Part shown: in pieces, positions 1 to 7,919 of the stretch | How positions within the stretch are numbered: the first letter of the stretch is position 1 | Layout: the number at the start of each line of letters is the position of its first letter | Assembly: GCF_000721105.1 (NCBI RefSeq) | Contig: NZ_JOEV01000038.1 | Location: 1-64,000 of the forward strand | Source of the DNA: Streptomyces cellulosae | Lineage (GTDB): Bacteria; Actinomycetota; Actinomycetes; Streptomycetales; Streptomycetaceae | Direction: 5' to 3' | DNA: 64,000 nucleotides | Program-made: the position numbers and the translations under genes | The notes under the pieces: generated by a model | Databases searched by the model: none | What the model saw: only the letters and a program-made list of their open reading frames with translations | What the model was told of the DNA's origin: nothing

Positions 1-8
1 CCGGGCGG

Positions 9-176
9 TCACCTGGGCGGCTGACCGAAGAACCACGCCTGCATCCAGTCCAGTTGCTCCACCCCATGCACGGTGTCGCCGGGCTTGAACTGCACGGTCA
101 GTCGCGGTTTCGCGGTGTTAGCGGTCAGCCAGAGCGGCTGGACGCACAGCCTCTGCCCCGAAGCGTCGACGGGCAC
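9..176 (-). CDS. possible small ORF beyond the polymerase stop
   Basis: After the stop codon of the Y-family gene, a different minus-strand reading frame stays open to a TGA at 9-11. Its codons between positions 120 and 9 have about 85 percent G or C in third position by hand count, which is what real Streptomyces coding DNA looks like. A GTG at 174-176 could start a 55-residue protein ending in WMQAWFFGQPPR, overlapping the end of the polymerase gene. I recognise no domain. It could be a small translationally coupled gene, or the true C-terminus of the polymerase reached through a frameshift. Confidence 0.25.
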   Translation of the reverse strand: MPVDASGQRLCVQPLWLTANTAKPRLTVQFKPGDTVHGVEQLDWMQAWFFGQPPR

Positions 177-1101
177 GGTCGGCGGCGGCTTCGGCTGCGC
201 GGGCACGAGCGTCACCGGGATCCAGAGAAAGCTGACGGTAGGCGTCACCGGCCGGCAGCAGGTCGTCAGCGCGGAGCGCGAAGGCACGGACTCTCGCTCG
301 CTGCAGCCCGAGGCTGGTCAGCAGACCCAGTGCGGCGGTTGCGAAGGCGGGTGAGTGGTTGGTGGGTTCCGGCAATGTGCGCGTACGCGTGGTGGAACTG
401 CGGTCGGCGTAGCGCACGGTGAGAGTGAGCCGGCCGGCGATCTGGCTTTCGCCGCGGAGGCGTTGGCCGATCTGGTCGGCGAGTCCCAGGACGGCTCGGT
501 GATGCCGCACCGGATCGAGGCAGTCCCGTTCCAGCACGAGGTCGGCGACCAGATGCGCCGCCGGTTCCGACGGAACGAGTGGGCGGGGGTCATGGCCACG
601 GGCACGTTCGGCCAGCAGACGGGCAGGGCCTGCGCCGAGAAGTCGTTGCAGGGTTGCTGCGGGCAGGTCGATGACTTGCCCGATGGTGTGCAGGCCGTAT
701 CTGCTGAGCGTCTCCGCCGTGGCACGGCCGATTCCGGGCAGCGCGGTGACCGGTCGCGGATACAGCCAGTCGGCCACTTGCCCGGCAGGAACCCAGGTGG
801 CGTCACCCGGTGCGGACGCGTCGGCCGCCATGGCCGCCAGCATTCGGTTGCCGGCGAGACCGGCGCTGCTGTCGATGCCGTAGAGAGCCTTCAGCCTCAT
901 CTTCGCCAGCTGGACCATGTCGTAGGGGGACAGGTCGAAGTATCTGAGCGCCGAGGTCAGGTCGAGCTGGACGGCGTTGGGCGGGACGGCCTGGACATGG
1001 GGCGTCACCCCAGACATCAGTTCGATTATGTCGCCGTACTGATCCTCGGTCAGCGAGGCGTGCAGGTGGAGGTGGGCGATGTGCCGCTGCCGTGTGGTCA
1101 T
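118..1101 (-). CDS. Y-family DNA polymerase-like protein (ImuB/DinB type)
   Basis: This 327-residue protein belongs to the Y-family translesion polymerases and lies directly after dnaE2, the usual place of ImuB in SOS mutasomes. A helix-hairpin-helix thumb motif LPGIGRATAETL is at residues 121-132, and the C-terminus RFGAEAVRPAAL is typical of DinB proteins. The N-terminus reads HLHLHASLTEDQ where active DinB has a HxDMDxF metal-binding motif, so the first catalytic Asp appears to be lost; D47 in QLDLT may match the second acidic site. That pattern fits ImuB, which acts as a clamp-binding adaptor. ATG at 1101 follows a GGAG, and the start overlaps the dnaE2 stop by 4 bp, so the two are translationally coupled. 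No imuA partner is visible. Confidence 0.85.
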   Translation of the reverse strand: MTTRQRHIAHLHLHASLTEDQYGDIIELMSGVTPHVQAVPPNAVQLDLTSALRYFDLSPYDMVQLAKMRLKALYGIDSSAGLAGNRMLAAMAADASAPGDATWVPAGQVADWLYPRPVTALPGIGRATAETLSRYGLHTIGQVIDLPAATLQRLLGAGPARLLAERARGHDPRPLVPSEPAAHLVADLVLERDCLDPVRHHRAVLGLADQIGQRLRGESQIAGRLTLTVRYADRSSTTRTRTLPEPTNHSPAFATAALGLLTSLGLQRARVRAFALRADDLLPAGDAYRQLSLDPGDARARAAEAAADRARRRFGAEAVRPAALADR

Positions 1102-4100
1102 CCAGCACTCCCCGGGCTCGTATAGCCGAACTTCTTCAGGTCGGCGGGGCGGGTGCCGGCGGGCTGGAGGTCGGCGTAAGGGTGCAGGCGGGCGCCGGTG
1201 GTGCCGTTGGCCAGAGTCCGCCGCGGCTGGGCGGGGGTCGGGTGGGGGCTGCTCTCACCGAGGAGGGCGAGGGCGGCTTCGGGGCCGTGGTCGCGGCGGG
1301 CGGCGGCGATCTCGTCCAGGTCCCAGGCCATGGTGCCGACGACGGTACGACGGGTGCCGCGCACCTGGACCGTGCCGCGCACCAGCAGCAGCCCGCTGTG
1401 GAAGACGGTGTGCGCGCAGGCCGGATGGGAGTCCTCGAAGAACGCCAGGTCGACCAGGCCGGAGCCGTCCTCCAGGGTGACGAAGATGATCCGCTTGCCG
1501 CTGGCGATCGGCGGGGTCTGGGTGGAGGCCCGTACGCCGGCGACCAGGACCTGTCGGCCGGCGCGCAGCCCGGTCAGGTGGGCCGCGTCGGTCGCGCCGA
1601 TCTCGCGCAGCAGTCGGTGGTGGTGCTCCATCAGGTGCCTGGAGACGTCGATGCCGAGGGTGCTCAGCTCGGCGCTCAGGGCTTCGCGTCCCGTCATCTC
1701 CGGCAGACCGCTGGGCTCCGCTCCGCCGACGGCGTTCGTGTCGATGGGCAGCTGGCCCTTGCCCGCGGACCGGGCGCGGGAGGCCCGGTGGAGTTCGGCG
1801 ATCTGCAGCAACAGGTCACGGCGGGTGAGCCGGCCGTCGTGCAGGGAATTCAGGGCGCCGATCTCGGCGAGGCGTTCAGCGACCGGTCGGCTGGGCCGTG
1901 CCCGCTGCCAGAAGTCGGAGAGGGATCCGTACGGCTGCCCCTCCTCGATCCGGGCACACTCCTCCTCGCTGATGCCACGGACTTCGGACAGCGCGAGCCG
2001 TACGCCCCACTGCTCTCCGTCGGTCTTCTCCACGGTGTGCTTCACCTGGGAGCGGTTGATGTCGACGGGCAGGACCTGTACGCCGCCCCGGCGAGCGTCG
2101 GCGACCAGAACCCGCTTGGGCCACATACCAGGGTCGTGTTCGAGCAGGCCGGCCAGCAGGAACGCCGGATAGTGCGCCTTGAGCCAGGCGCTCTGCAGGG
2201 CGGGTACGGCGAAGGCGACCGCATGGGCGCGGCAGAAGCCGTACGCACCGAAGGCCTCGACGGTCTTCCAGACCTCCTCCCGGACGGCCGCGCTGTAGCC
2301 ACGCGCGCGTGCCAGGCCGTGGAACCAGTCCCTGATCTTCGGCAGCCGGTTCTTGTCGCCCAGTGCCCGCCGGGCGATCTCCGCCAGCGCGTAGTCGCAG
2401 CCGGTCATCACCGACAGGGTCTCGATGATCTGCTCGTGCCAGATGGTCACGCCGTAGGTGTCGGCGAGGACCGGTTCCAGGTCCGGGTGGGCGTACGACG
2501 GTGTGCCGCCGTTGCGTGCGGCGATGTACCGCTCGGGCATGCCGCCGGCGACCGGGCCGGGGCGGAAGAGGCTGATGTCGGCGATGACGTCCTGCGGGTC
2601 GCGGGGCTGGAGCCGGGACAGGAGGTCCTGCTGGCCGGGTGACTCCAGCTGGAACAGGCCCAGGGTCCGGCTCTCCTGGATGAGCTTGAACGCGAAGACG
2701 TCGTCGAGCGGCACCTGTCGTGGATCGTCCAAGTCAATGCAGTTGCCGGTCGTCCGTTCGATCTCGGCGATTGCATGGGCCATCGACGACAACATCCGGA
2801 CGCCCAAGACGTCCAGTTTGATATTGCCCAGATCCTCGATCTCCTCCTTCGCGGCCATGGCCATGGGGTAGTCGCCCTGCGGGGTGGGCTGCACTGGTAG
2901 CCGGTCGAGGAGGGTCGCGTCGCTGATGACCACACCGCAGGGGTGCATGGCCATGCCGTGGACCAGGGAGTCAAGGCCTTCGGCCAGCTCCCACAGGGGC
3001 CCGTAGCGGTCCATCTCGCCCGCCAGCTGGCGCAGTTCGGGCAGTTCGGCGAGGGCACCGGTGATATCGGAGGCCCGCAGGTGCGGAAAGCTCTTGGCGA
3101 TCCGGTCGACGTCCGCGGGCGCGATGCCGAGGGCGAGGCCGGTGTCCCGCAGGGCGCGGCGGGCCCGGTAGGTCTCCGGCATGGCGGTGACGGCGACCCG
3201 TTCCTTGCCGAACCGGTCGAAGATCGTGTCGTAGCACTCCAGCCGCCGGGCGGACTCCACGTCGATGTCGATGTCCGGGAGTGATGCCCGGCGCACGCTC
3301 AGGAAGCGTTCGAACAGCAGGCGGTGGTCGAGCGGGTTGGCCGTGGTGATGTCCAGTGCGTGGCAGACCATCGATCCGGCGCCCGAGCCGCGGGCCGCGA
3401 CCCGGATGCCCTTGGCCCGGATGTCGGTCACGACCTGGCCGACGGCGAGGAAGTACGAGTCGTAGTCCAGCTTGGAGATCACGGCGAGTTCTTCGTCCAG
3501 CCGGTCGAGCGCCACCCGGTCGCGGTCCAGGCCCCGCCGGGTCATGCCGGCCTCGCACTGCCGACGCAGCAGTTGTGCCGCTCCCCCCGCTCCGGGCTCG
3601 GCGCCGAAGAGCGCGGGTTCCGGGAAGTGCCGCGTGCCGAGCCCCAGGTCCGCTCCGGGGGCCACAGCGCACAGGGCCGCGGTGGCAGCGGTGTCCGCCA
3701 CCAGACGGCGTGCCCGCCGGGCATCGGCTCCGGCGCATTCGGCGACCAGATGCGCGACGGCCGTCATCGCCTTCTCGTCCTTGAGCCAGCGCTGCCCGCT
3801 GTCCAGGCGGCGCCGGTCGATGGGCCGCAGCAGCCGGGCGGCGTCCAGGACGTCGGCGAGACGGTGCTGGTCGGGGTCGGCGTAGCGGACGGCGTTGGAG
3901 AGCACCGCGACGGTGTGGGTGCGGTCGGCCAGGGCGAGGGTGCGGGCAGCCAGGCGCAGGGATCCCGGCCCGGTGCCGAAACGTTTATGCACTACGGCTT
4001 CCAGCCTCACCCCAGCGCCGAAGATCTCCTGCCACGGCGCCAGCAGCTTCCTCGCGACGTCCTCCCGGCCGGCCGCCAAAGCCCGTACCGGCTCCGAGAG

Positions 4101-4553
4101 CGGCCCGAGCAGCACGGTCAGACCGGGACCGCCGTACTCGCGCAGCGCCTCCCACGGCACCACCACCGGTGCCGCGCCGGACGCGGTACCGGCGTGGGCT
4201 GCCGAGGTGATGCGGCACAGCCGCGCCCATCCCTCCCGGTTCTGCGCGAGCAGCACGAACCGCAGCGGCGGCTCGACGACGTGCGCCCCACCGCGCGCCG
4301 GGGTGCGGCGCCGCCGGTCGGGCGGTGGGGGTGCGAGGGCCTCCACCGCCAGGTCGATACCGAAGACCGGCCGGACCCCGGCTTTCGCACATGCCTGCGC
4401 GAACCGGACGACACCGGTGACCGTGTCCCGGTCGGTGAGCGCGAGCGCCGTCACACCCCGCTCGGCCGCCCGCAGCACGAGATGCTCGGGATGGGCCGCG
4501 CCGTAGCGCTCGGAGTAACCGGACGCGACGTGCAGATGGGCGAAGCCCGCCAT
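1098..4553 (-). CDS. dnaE2: error-prone DNA polymerase III alpha subunit DnaE2 (ImuC)
   Basis: This 1151-residue C-family DNA polymerase is the catalytic partner in damage-induced translesion synthesis. The N-terminal PHP domain starts at FAHLHVASGYSE (residues 4-15). The polymerase core carries GSGAGS at 389-394 and the metal-binding PDIDID at 426-431, followed by the HhH and OB-fold regions near the C-terminus. The length and PHP sequence fit DnaE2 better than the replicative DnaE1. ATG at 4553 is preceded by GGAGGTG. The gene overlaps the downstream Y-family gene by ATGA, giving a two-gene mutasome operon. A LexA-box-like sequence lies about 65 bp upstream, so SOS induction is likely. Confidence 0.95.
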   Translation of the reverse strand: MAGFAHLHVASGYSERYGAAHPEHLVLRAAERGVTALALTDRDTVTGVVRFAQACAKAGVRPVFGIDLAVEALAPPPPDRRRRTPARGGAHVVEPPLRFVLLAQNREGWARLCRITSAAHAGTASGAAPVVVPWEALREYGGPGLTVLLGPLSEPVRALAAGREDVARKLLAPWQEIFGAGVRLEAVVHKRFGTGPGSLRLAARTLALADRTHTVAVLSNAVRYADPDQHRLADVLDAARLLRPIDRRRLDSGQRWLKDEKAMTAVAHLVAECAGADARRARRLVADTAATAALCAVAPGADLGLGTRHFPEPALFGAEPGAGGAAQLLRRQCEAGMTRRGLDRDRVALDRLDEELAVISKLDYDSYFLAVGQVVTDIRAKGIRVAARGSGAGSMVCHALDITTANPLDHRLLFERFLSVRRASLPDIDIDVESARRLECYDTIFDRFGKERVAVTAMPETYRARRALRDTGLALGIAPADVDRIAKSFPHLRASDITGALAELPELRQLAGEMDRYGPLWELAEGLDSLVHGMAMHPCGVVISDATLLDRLPVQPTPQGDYPMAMAAKEEIEDLGNIKLDVLGVRMLSSMAHAIAEIERTTGNCIDLDDPRQVPLDDVFAFKLIQESRTLGLFQLESPGQQDLLSRLQPRDPQDVIADISLFRPGPVAGGMPERYIAARNGGTPSYAHPDLEPVLADTYGVTIWHEQIIETLSVMTGCDYALAEIARRALGDKNRLPKIRDWFHGLARARGYSAAVREEVWKTVEAFGAYGFCRAHAVAFAVPALQSAWLKAHYPAFLLAGLLEHDPGMWPKRVLVADARRGGVQVLPVDINRSQVKHTVEKTDGEQWGVRLALSEVRGISEEECARIEEGQPYGSLSDFWQRARPSRPVAERLAEIGALNSLHDGRLTRRDLLLQIAELHRASRARSAGKGQLPIDTNAVGGAEPSGLPEMTGREALSAELSTLGIDVSRHLMEHHHRLLREIGATDAAHLTGLRAGRQVLVAGVRASTQTPPIASGKRIIFVTLEDGSGLVDLAFFEDSHPACAHTVFHSGLLLVRGTVQVRGTRRTVVGTMAWDLDEIAAARRDHGPEAALALLGESSPHPTPAQPRRTLANGTTGARLHPYADLQPAGTRPADLKKFGYTSPGSAG

Positions 4554-4615
4554 GCCGCACCTCCATCACTCCACCCCTTTTTGGCCTCCTTCAGGCCGTA
4601 TACCCGATATGTTCA

Positions 4616-4631
4616 TCGTACTCTCGTTCGA
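4616..4631 (-). promoter_or_regulatory. LexA (SOS) box upstream of dnaE2
   Basis: On the minus strand this reads TCGAACGAGAGTACGA, one mismatch from the actinobacterial SOS consensus TCGAAC-N4-GTTCGA. It lies about 65 bp upstream of the dnaE2 ATG, a sensible promoter position, and dnaE2 is a known LexA target in mycobacteria. Confidence 0.65.
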
Positions 4632-4655
4632 TTACTCTAACCTCATCAGCCCCGG

Positions 4656-5008
4656 TCAGCGACACGATTCGAACACATCATCGATTCCTTGGCGAGGGGA
4701 CCCGGTCGAAACAGGCGCTACGCCGTCACAGCCCTGGAGCCTGCTGGAGAGCGGCCGGTGCTCAACCAGGTCGTTCGTCTGGTTGCGGGGGCCGAAGAGC
4801 ATTCGAGCCGAGGTGAGCCCTTCCCCGACCGGACGGCGGGGCGGACGTCGAACAGCCACCGACCGCCGTCCGGCCGGATCGTCAGGAAGTCAGGCGTGTG
4901 CGCAGCACGCCCTCCGGCATGCTCGAAACCCAGCCGGAAGGAAACCCAGCCGGAACGGCTGAACTGACCGGTGTGACCGTCGGCGGCCAACCCTGGCCTG
5001 CACCACAT
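4656..5008 (-). pseudogene. remnant of a TnsA-like transposase endonuclease gene
   Basis: The minus-strand translation of about 4790-4960 contains HTPDFL, DGGRWLFDVRPA and a preceding GFEHAGG, the pattern around the catalytic Asp of Streptomyces TnsA-like endonuclease subunits. After the DVRPA motif the similarity appears to move to another frame (SARMLFGPRNQTNDL near 4810). The open piece is much shorter than a full protein, and no TnsB or TnsC partner is present. I read it as a frameshifted fragment of a former mobile element in the 555-bp gap between dnaE2 and the quinone reductase gene. The family assignment rests on motif recall only. Confidence 0.4.
4669..4684. promoter_or_regulatory. 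possible second, weaker SOS-like box
   Basis: TCGAACACATCATCGA keeps the left half-site TCGAAC and the outer TCGA but differs at two positions in the right half. It lies 53 bp further from dnaE2 than the better box. It may be a degenerate second operator or chance. Confidence 0.25.
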
Positions 5009-5107
5009 GCCACAGGCCGCCTGGCCGCCCGGGGCCGGGTCCCCGGGACGGTGGCGGCGTGCTGATGACGACTACGGCGCTTTGTTCGGACGGCGGCTGA
5101 CTGGGCG

Positions 5108-6127
5108 TCACGACGTGACGTCCACCAGGACCTTGCCGACGGCGCCGCTCTCCACCGCCCGGTGCGCGTCGGCGGTGCGGTCGAGCGGAAAGCGGACCAG
5201 CGGCAGGCCGTGCTCCTCGCCGACCGGCAGGGCACCGCCGCGGACTGCGGAGGCTACGTCCTCAACGGCCGCGGCGCGCGCCTCCCGGCCGGCCGTGTAG
5301 AGCACCAGGAACTGGAAGCGTGTGTTCAGCACCATGTTCTGCGGCACGTCCAGTTCGACCGGCTTGCCACCGTCGTTGGCATAGGTCGAGATCGTGCCGC
5401 GCGTCCGCAGCACGGCCAGGTCCAGTGCGAGGTTCGCGCCCAGCGCCACTTCGGCGACGATGTCGACGCCGTCCGGGGCGATCTCGCGGATCTCGGCGGC
5501 CGGGTCGCCCCCGCGATAGTTGATCACGTGGTGGGCTCCGGCGGCGGTGGCCAGCCGGCCCTTCTCCGGGCCGCTGACCGTGCTGATCACGGTGGCGCCG
5601 GCCCATCGGGCGAGCTGGATCACCGCGTGCCCGACCGCCCCGGCCCCGCCCGCGGCGAGCACCACCCTGCCGTCGAGCGCCCCGGGCCGCAGACGGCGCG
5701 GCCCGTCCTCGGCGACGGTGAGCGCACGGTGCGCGGTGAGCGCGGGGACGCCGAGTGAGGCGCCGACGTCGAACCCGGCCTCGTCGGGCAGCGGCACGGC
5801 CTGTTCAGCGGGCAGAACGGTGAACTCGGCTGCGGTACCGGTGGGCCGCCCGGCGGCAGCCAAGAACATCCAGACCCGCTGACCGACCCGGCTCTGGTCG
5901 ATTCCCTCACCGACCGCCTCGATCGTGCCGGCGCCGTCGAGGTGCGGGGTGACCTCGGAGAAGAGCTTGGGGTGGGCGGCGCGGGAGCGGGTCTGCCAGT
6001 CGGCCGGGTTGACCCCGGACACGGCGACCCGGACGCGAACCTCGCCGGGGCCGGGCGCGGGCAGGTCACGTTCCACGAGTTGAAGCACGTCGGGGCCGCC
6101 GTGGTCGCGGTAGATGATGGCCTTCAT
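5108..6127 (-). CDS. NADPH:quinone reductase-like zinc-independent oxidoreductase
   Basis: This 339-residue protein belongs to the MDR/zeta-crystallin family of NADPH-dependent quinone or enone reductases. Residues 1-125 form the GroES-like substrate domain (start MKAIIYRDHGGPDVL). The nucleotide-binding Rossmann motif AAGGAGAVG is at 158-166. The cysteine and histidine ligands of zinc alcohol dehydrogenases are absent, as expected for quinone reductases. ATG at 6127 has AAGGAAC upstream. It is the last gene of a TetR / aldo-keto reductase / reductase cluster, 103 bp after the reductase gene, so probable co-transcription suggests a role in electrophile or xenobiotic reduction. The substrate is unknown. 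Confidence 0.88.
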   Translation of the reverse strand: MKAIIYRDHGGPDVLQLVERDLPAPGPGEVRVRVAVSGVNPADWQTRSRAAHPKLFSEVTPHLDGAGTIEAVGEGIDQSRVGQRVWMFLAAAGRPTGTAAEFTVLPAEQAVPLPDEAGFDVGASLGVPALTAHRALTVAEDGPRRLRPGALDGRVVLAAGGAGAVGHAVIQLARWAGATVISTVSGPEKGRLATAAGAHHVINYRGGDPAAEIREIAPDGVDIVAEVALGANLALDLAVLRTRGTISTYANDGGKPVELDVPQNMVLNTRFQFLVLYTAGREARAAAVEDVASAVRGGALPVGEEHGLPLVRFPLDRTADAHRAVESGAVGKVLVDVTS

Positions 6128-6230
6128 GATCCGTTCCTTGGAGCTCGGTGAAGAGGGTTTTCCCGGCAGGGCCGGGCGTTCCGTCAGGGTGTCCGGCGTG
6201 TGGTCGCGAACCGGGTCGCGTTGGTGCCGG

Positions 6231-7124
6231 TCAGCCGATGGGAACCTCGTTGGAGCGGGACTCGACGGCATCGAGGGCGGCGAGGGTCGCGGGGTCGAAG
6301 GTGATCTCGCTGACCGCCATGTTGGCCTCGAGGTGGGCGGCGTCGGCGGTGCCGGGGATGAGCAGAACGTTCGGGGCATGGTGCAGCAGCCAGGCGAGGC
6401 AGACCTGGGAGGGCGTGACGCCCAGGGACTCGGCCACGGCGTGCACCGCCGGCTCGTCGGTCGCCTTGGGCAGGCCCGGGAAGGCGCCGCCGAGTGGGAA
6501 GAACGGCACCCAGGCGATGCCCTCGGCCACGCACAGTTCGAGCATGTCCTCGTCGTCGCGGAAGGCAAGACTGTAGGCGTTCTGCACGCAGGCGATGCCC
6601 GCCGGCAGGGCGCGGCGCAGGCCGTCGAGAGTGACGCTGCTCAGGCCGATCGCGCCGATTTTGCCCTCGTCTCGCAGGGCGGTCATCACCGCGAGCTGGT
6701 CATCGAGGTCGACCACTTGGTCGCCCTCGGGACGCAGCCCGGGGCCGGAGTCGAGGCGCCGGAGGTTGACCACGGGGAGCCGGTCGACGCCGAGGCCCCG
6801 CAGGTTGTCCTCCACGCTGGCTCGCAGCTGCTCGGGCCGCTGCGCCAGACGCAACGGCAGGCGCCCGCCCGGGTCGGGGTCGGCGCCGACCTTCGTGACC
6901 ACCAGGACGCCGTCCTCGGGGCGCAGCACCTCGCGGATGACGTCGTTGGCGAAACCGAAGCCGTAGAACTCGGCGGTGTCCACATGGTCGACGCCCAGCT
7001 CGACCGCGCGCCGCAGCAGCGCGACCGCCTCGCCGCGGCGGTCGTGCAGGCGCTCGAGCTGCAACGCGCCGTAGCCGACGCGTAAAACGGTGCGCCCGGC
7101 GAACGAAGCTGTCGGGGTGGTCAT
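6231..7124 (-). CDS. aldo/keto reductase with a TTA codon
   Basis: This 297-residue TIM-barrel oxidoreductase keeps the catalytic Asp and Tyr in DTAEFYG (D49, Y54) and the Lys in VTKVG (K78). The usual catalytic His segment reads VVNLRR, a variant I recall from related actinobacterial reductases. Codon 14 (7083-7085 on the minus strand) is TTA, the rare leucine codon read by the developmentally regulated bldA tRNA in Streptomyces, so translation may depend on growth phase. The start ATG at 7124 overlaps the TetR stop (ATGA) and has GAGGAG upstream. Co-expression with the TetR gene is almost certain; the substrate is unknown. Confidence 0.9.
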   Translation of the reverse strand: MTTPTASFAGRTVLRVGYGALQLERLHDRRGEAVALLRRAVELGVDHVDTAEFYGFGFANDVIREVLRPEDGVLVVTKVGADPDPGGRLPLRLAQRPEQLRASVEDNLRGLGVDRLPVVNLRRLDSGPGLRPEGDQVVDLDDQLAVMTALRDEGKIGAIGLSSVTLDGLRRALPAGIACVQNAYSLAFRDDEDMLELCVAEGIAWVPFFPLGGAFPGLPKATDEPAVHAVAESLGVTPSQVCLAWLLHHAPNVLLIPGTADAAHLEANMAVSEITFDPATLAALDAVESRSNEVPIG

Positions 7125-7678
7125 GACGTTGTCTCCTCGGTTGGTGATCGCAAGGCGGTGTACAGCAGTTCGGCCTGATAGAGCGCCATCACCCGGTGGG
7201 CGATCGGGGTGGCGCTCTCCCGGGCCTCGGCCGGCTCGCGGTGCTCGACCTTGACCAGCCACGCCGTGACGCAGTCGTGCAGCATCGCGCGCATCCGGTT
7301 GGTCATGTCGACGACGATGTCGCGGATGGCCGGGTTGGTGGTCGCCTCGCCCCAGGTCTGCACGCCGACCCGGGCCTCGGCGGGGTCGATCGCGGCGATC
7401 AGGCGGGCGAGCAGTTCGTCGGGGTCGGGCGGGGTGTCGCTCGCGGCGTGCTCGCCGAGGACTTTGGCGCGCTCGGCGAGCACCTCGCGGGCGGCTGCCT
7501 GGACCAGGTCGGCCTTGTTTCGGTAGTGGGCGTAGATCGAGCCGGCCGAGAGCCCGGACTCGGCGATGATGTCGGCGATCGAGGTCCGCTCCAGGCCGTT
7601 GCGGCCGAAGCAGCGCACGGCGGCCTCGGCGATCTGGGCGCGCCGGAGTTCCTTGCGCGCGTCGGTGAGCCGCGGCAT
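7121..7678 (-). CDS. TetR/AcrR family transcriptional regulator
   Basis: This 185-residue repressor has an N-terminal TetR helix-turn-helix at about residues 10-56, with the typical ERTSIADIIAESGLSAGSIY. The rest is a variable ligand-binding domain. ATG at 7678 was chosen because it lies just after GGGGGTGTG and begins the conserved part of the fold. The gene leads the operon with the aldo-keto reductase, which it overlaps by 4 bp. Its own upstream region holds a perfect palindrome, so it probably represses the whole operon, with derepression by an unknown small molecule. Confidence 0.9.
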   Translation of the reverse strand: MPRLTDARKELRRAQIAEAAVRCFGRNGLERTSIADIIAESGLSAGSIYAHYRNKADLVQAAAREVLAERAKVLGEHAASDTPPDPDELLARLIAAIDPAEARVGVQTWGEATTNPAIRDIVVDMTNRMRAMLHDCVTAWLVKVEHREPAEARESATPIAHRVMALYQAELLYTALRSPTEETTS

Positions 7679-7725
7679 CACACCCCCACAAAAAGAATTC
7701 TGGTTCTGCTTGTGGAGTACGCTAG

Positions 7726-7741
7726 CAGAATGCTCATTCTG
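7726..7741. promoter_or_regulatory. palindromic operator candidate for the TetR regulator
   Basis: CAGAATGCTCATTCTG is a perfect inverted repeat (7-bp arms, 2-bp centre) about 48 bp upstream of the TetR start. A related half-site pattern AGAATTCTGGTTCTG is at 7694-7708. The position suits promoter occlusion and autoregulation. Confidence 0.5.
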
Positions 7742-7821
7742 TTTGTCGTGGGGTGTCCCACGTACGGCGACGGGTAGTGCGCCGTTGCGGCCTCTCCGCG
7801 CGGAGCGGGTGGTCAAACAGT

Positions 7822-7873
7822 CACGACGCGAGAGTCCCGCCCCTCGCGTGAGGGGCGGGACTCTCGCGTCGTG
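7822..7873 (-). terminator. strong hairpin terminator after the protease gene
   Basis: Two perfect 24-bp arms (7822-7845 and 7850-7873) are separated by GCGT. The structure is 46 bp past the stop of the S1 protease gene and upstream of the TetR promoter. There is no clear U-tract, as is usual in Streptomyces. It insulates the two minus-strand units. Confidence 0.8.
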
Positions 7874-7919
7874 CGGTTCGCACGTTTCCTGCGGCGCGGT
7901 CGCGGCTGCCGGGTGGCCG

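Noticed and set aside
1092..2642. Long plus-strand open frame opposite dnaE2
   Set aside because: It is a shadow caused by high third-position GC; the residues are Gly/Ala/Arg-rich and match no family, while the minus strand carries a complete polymerase.
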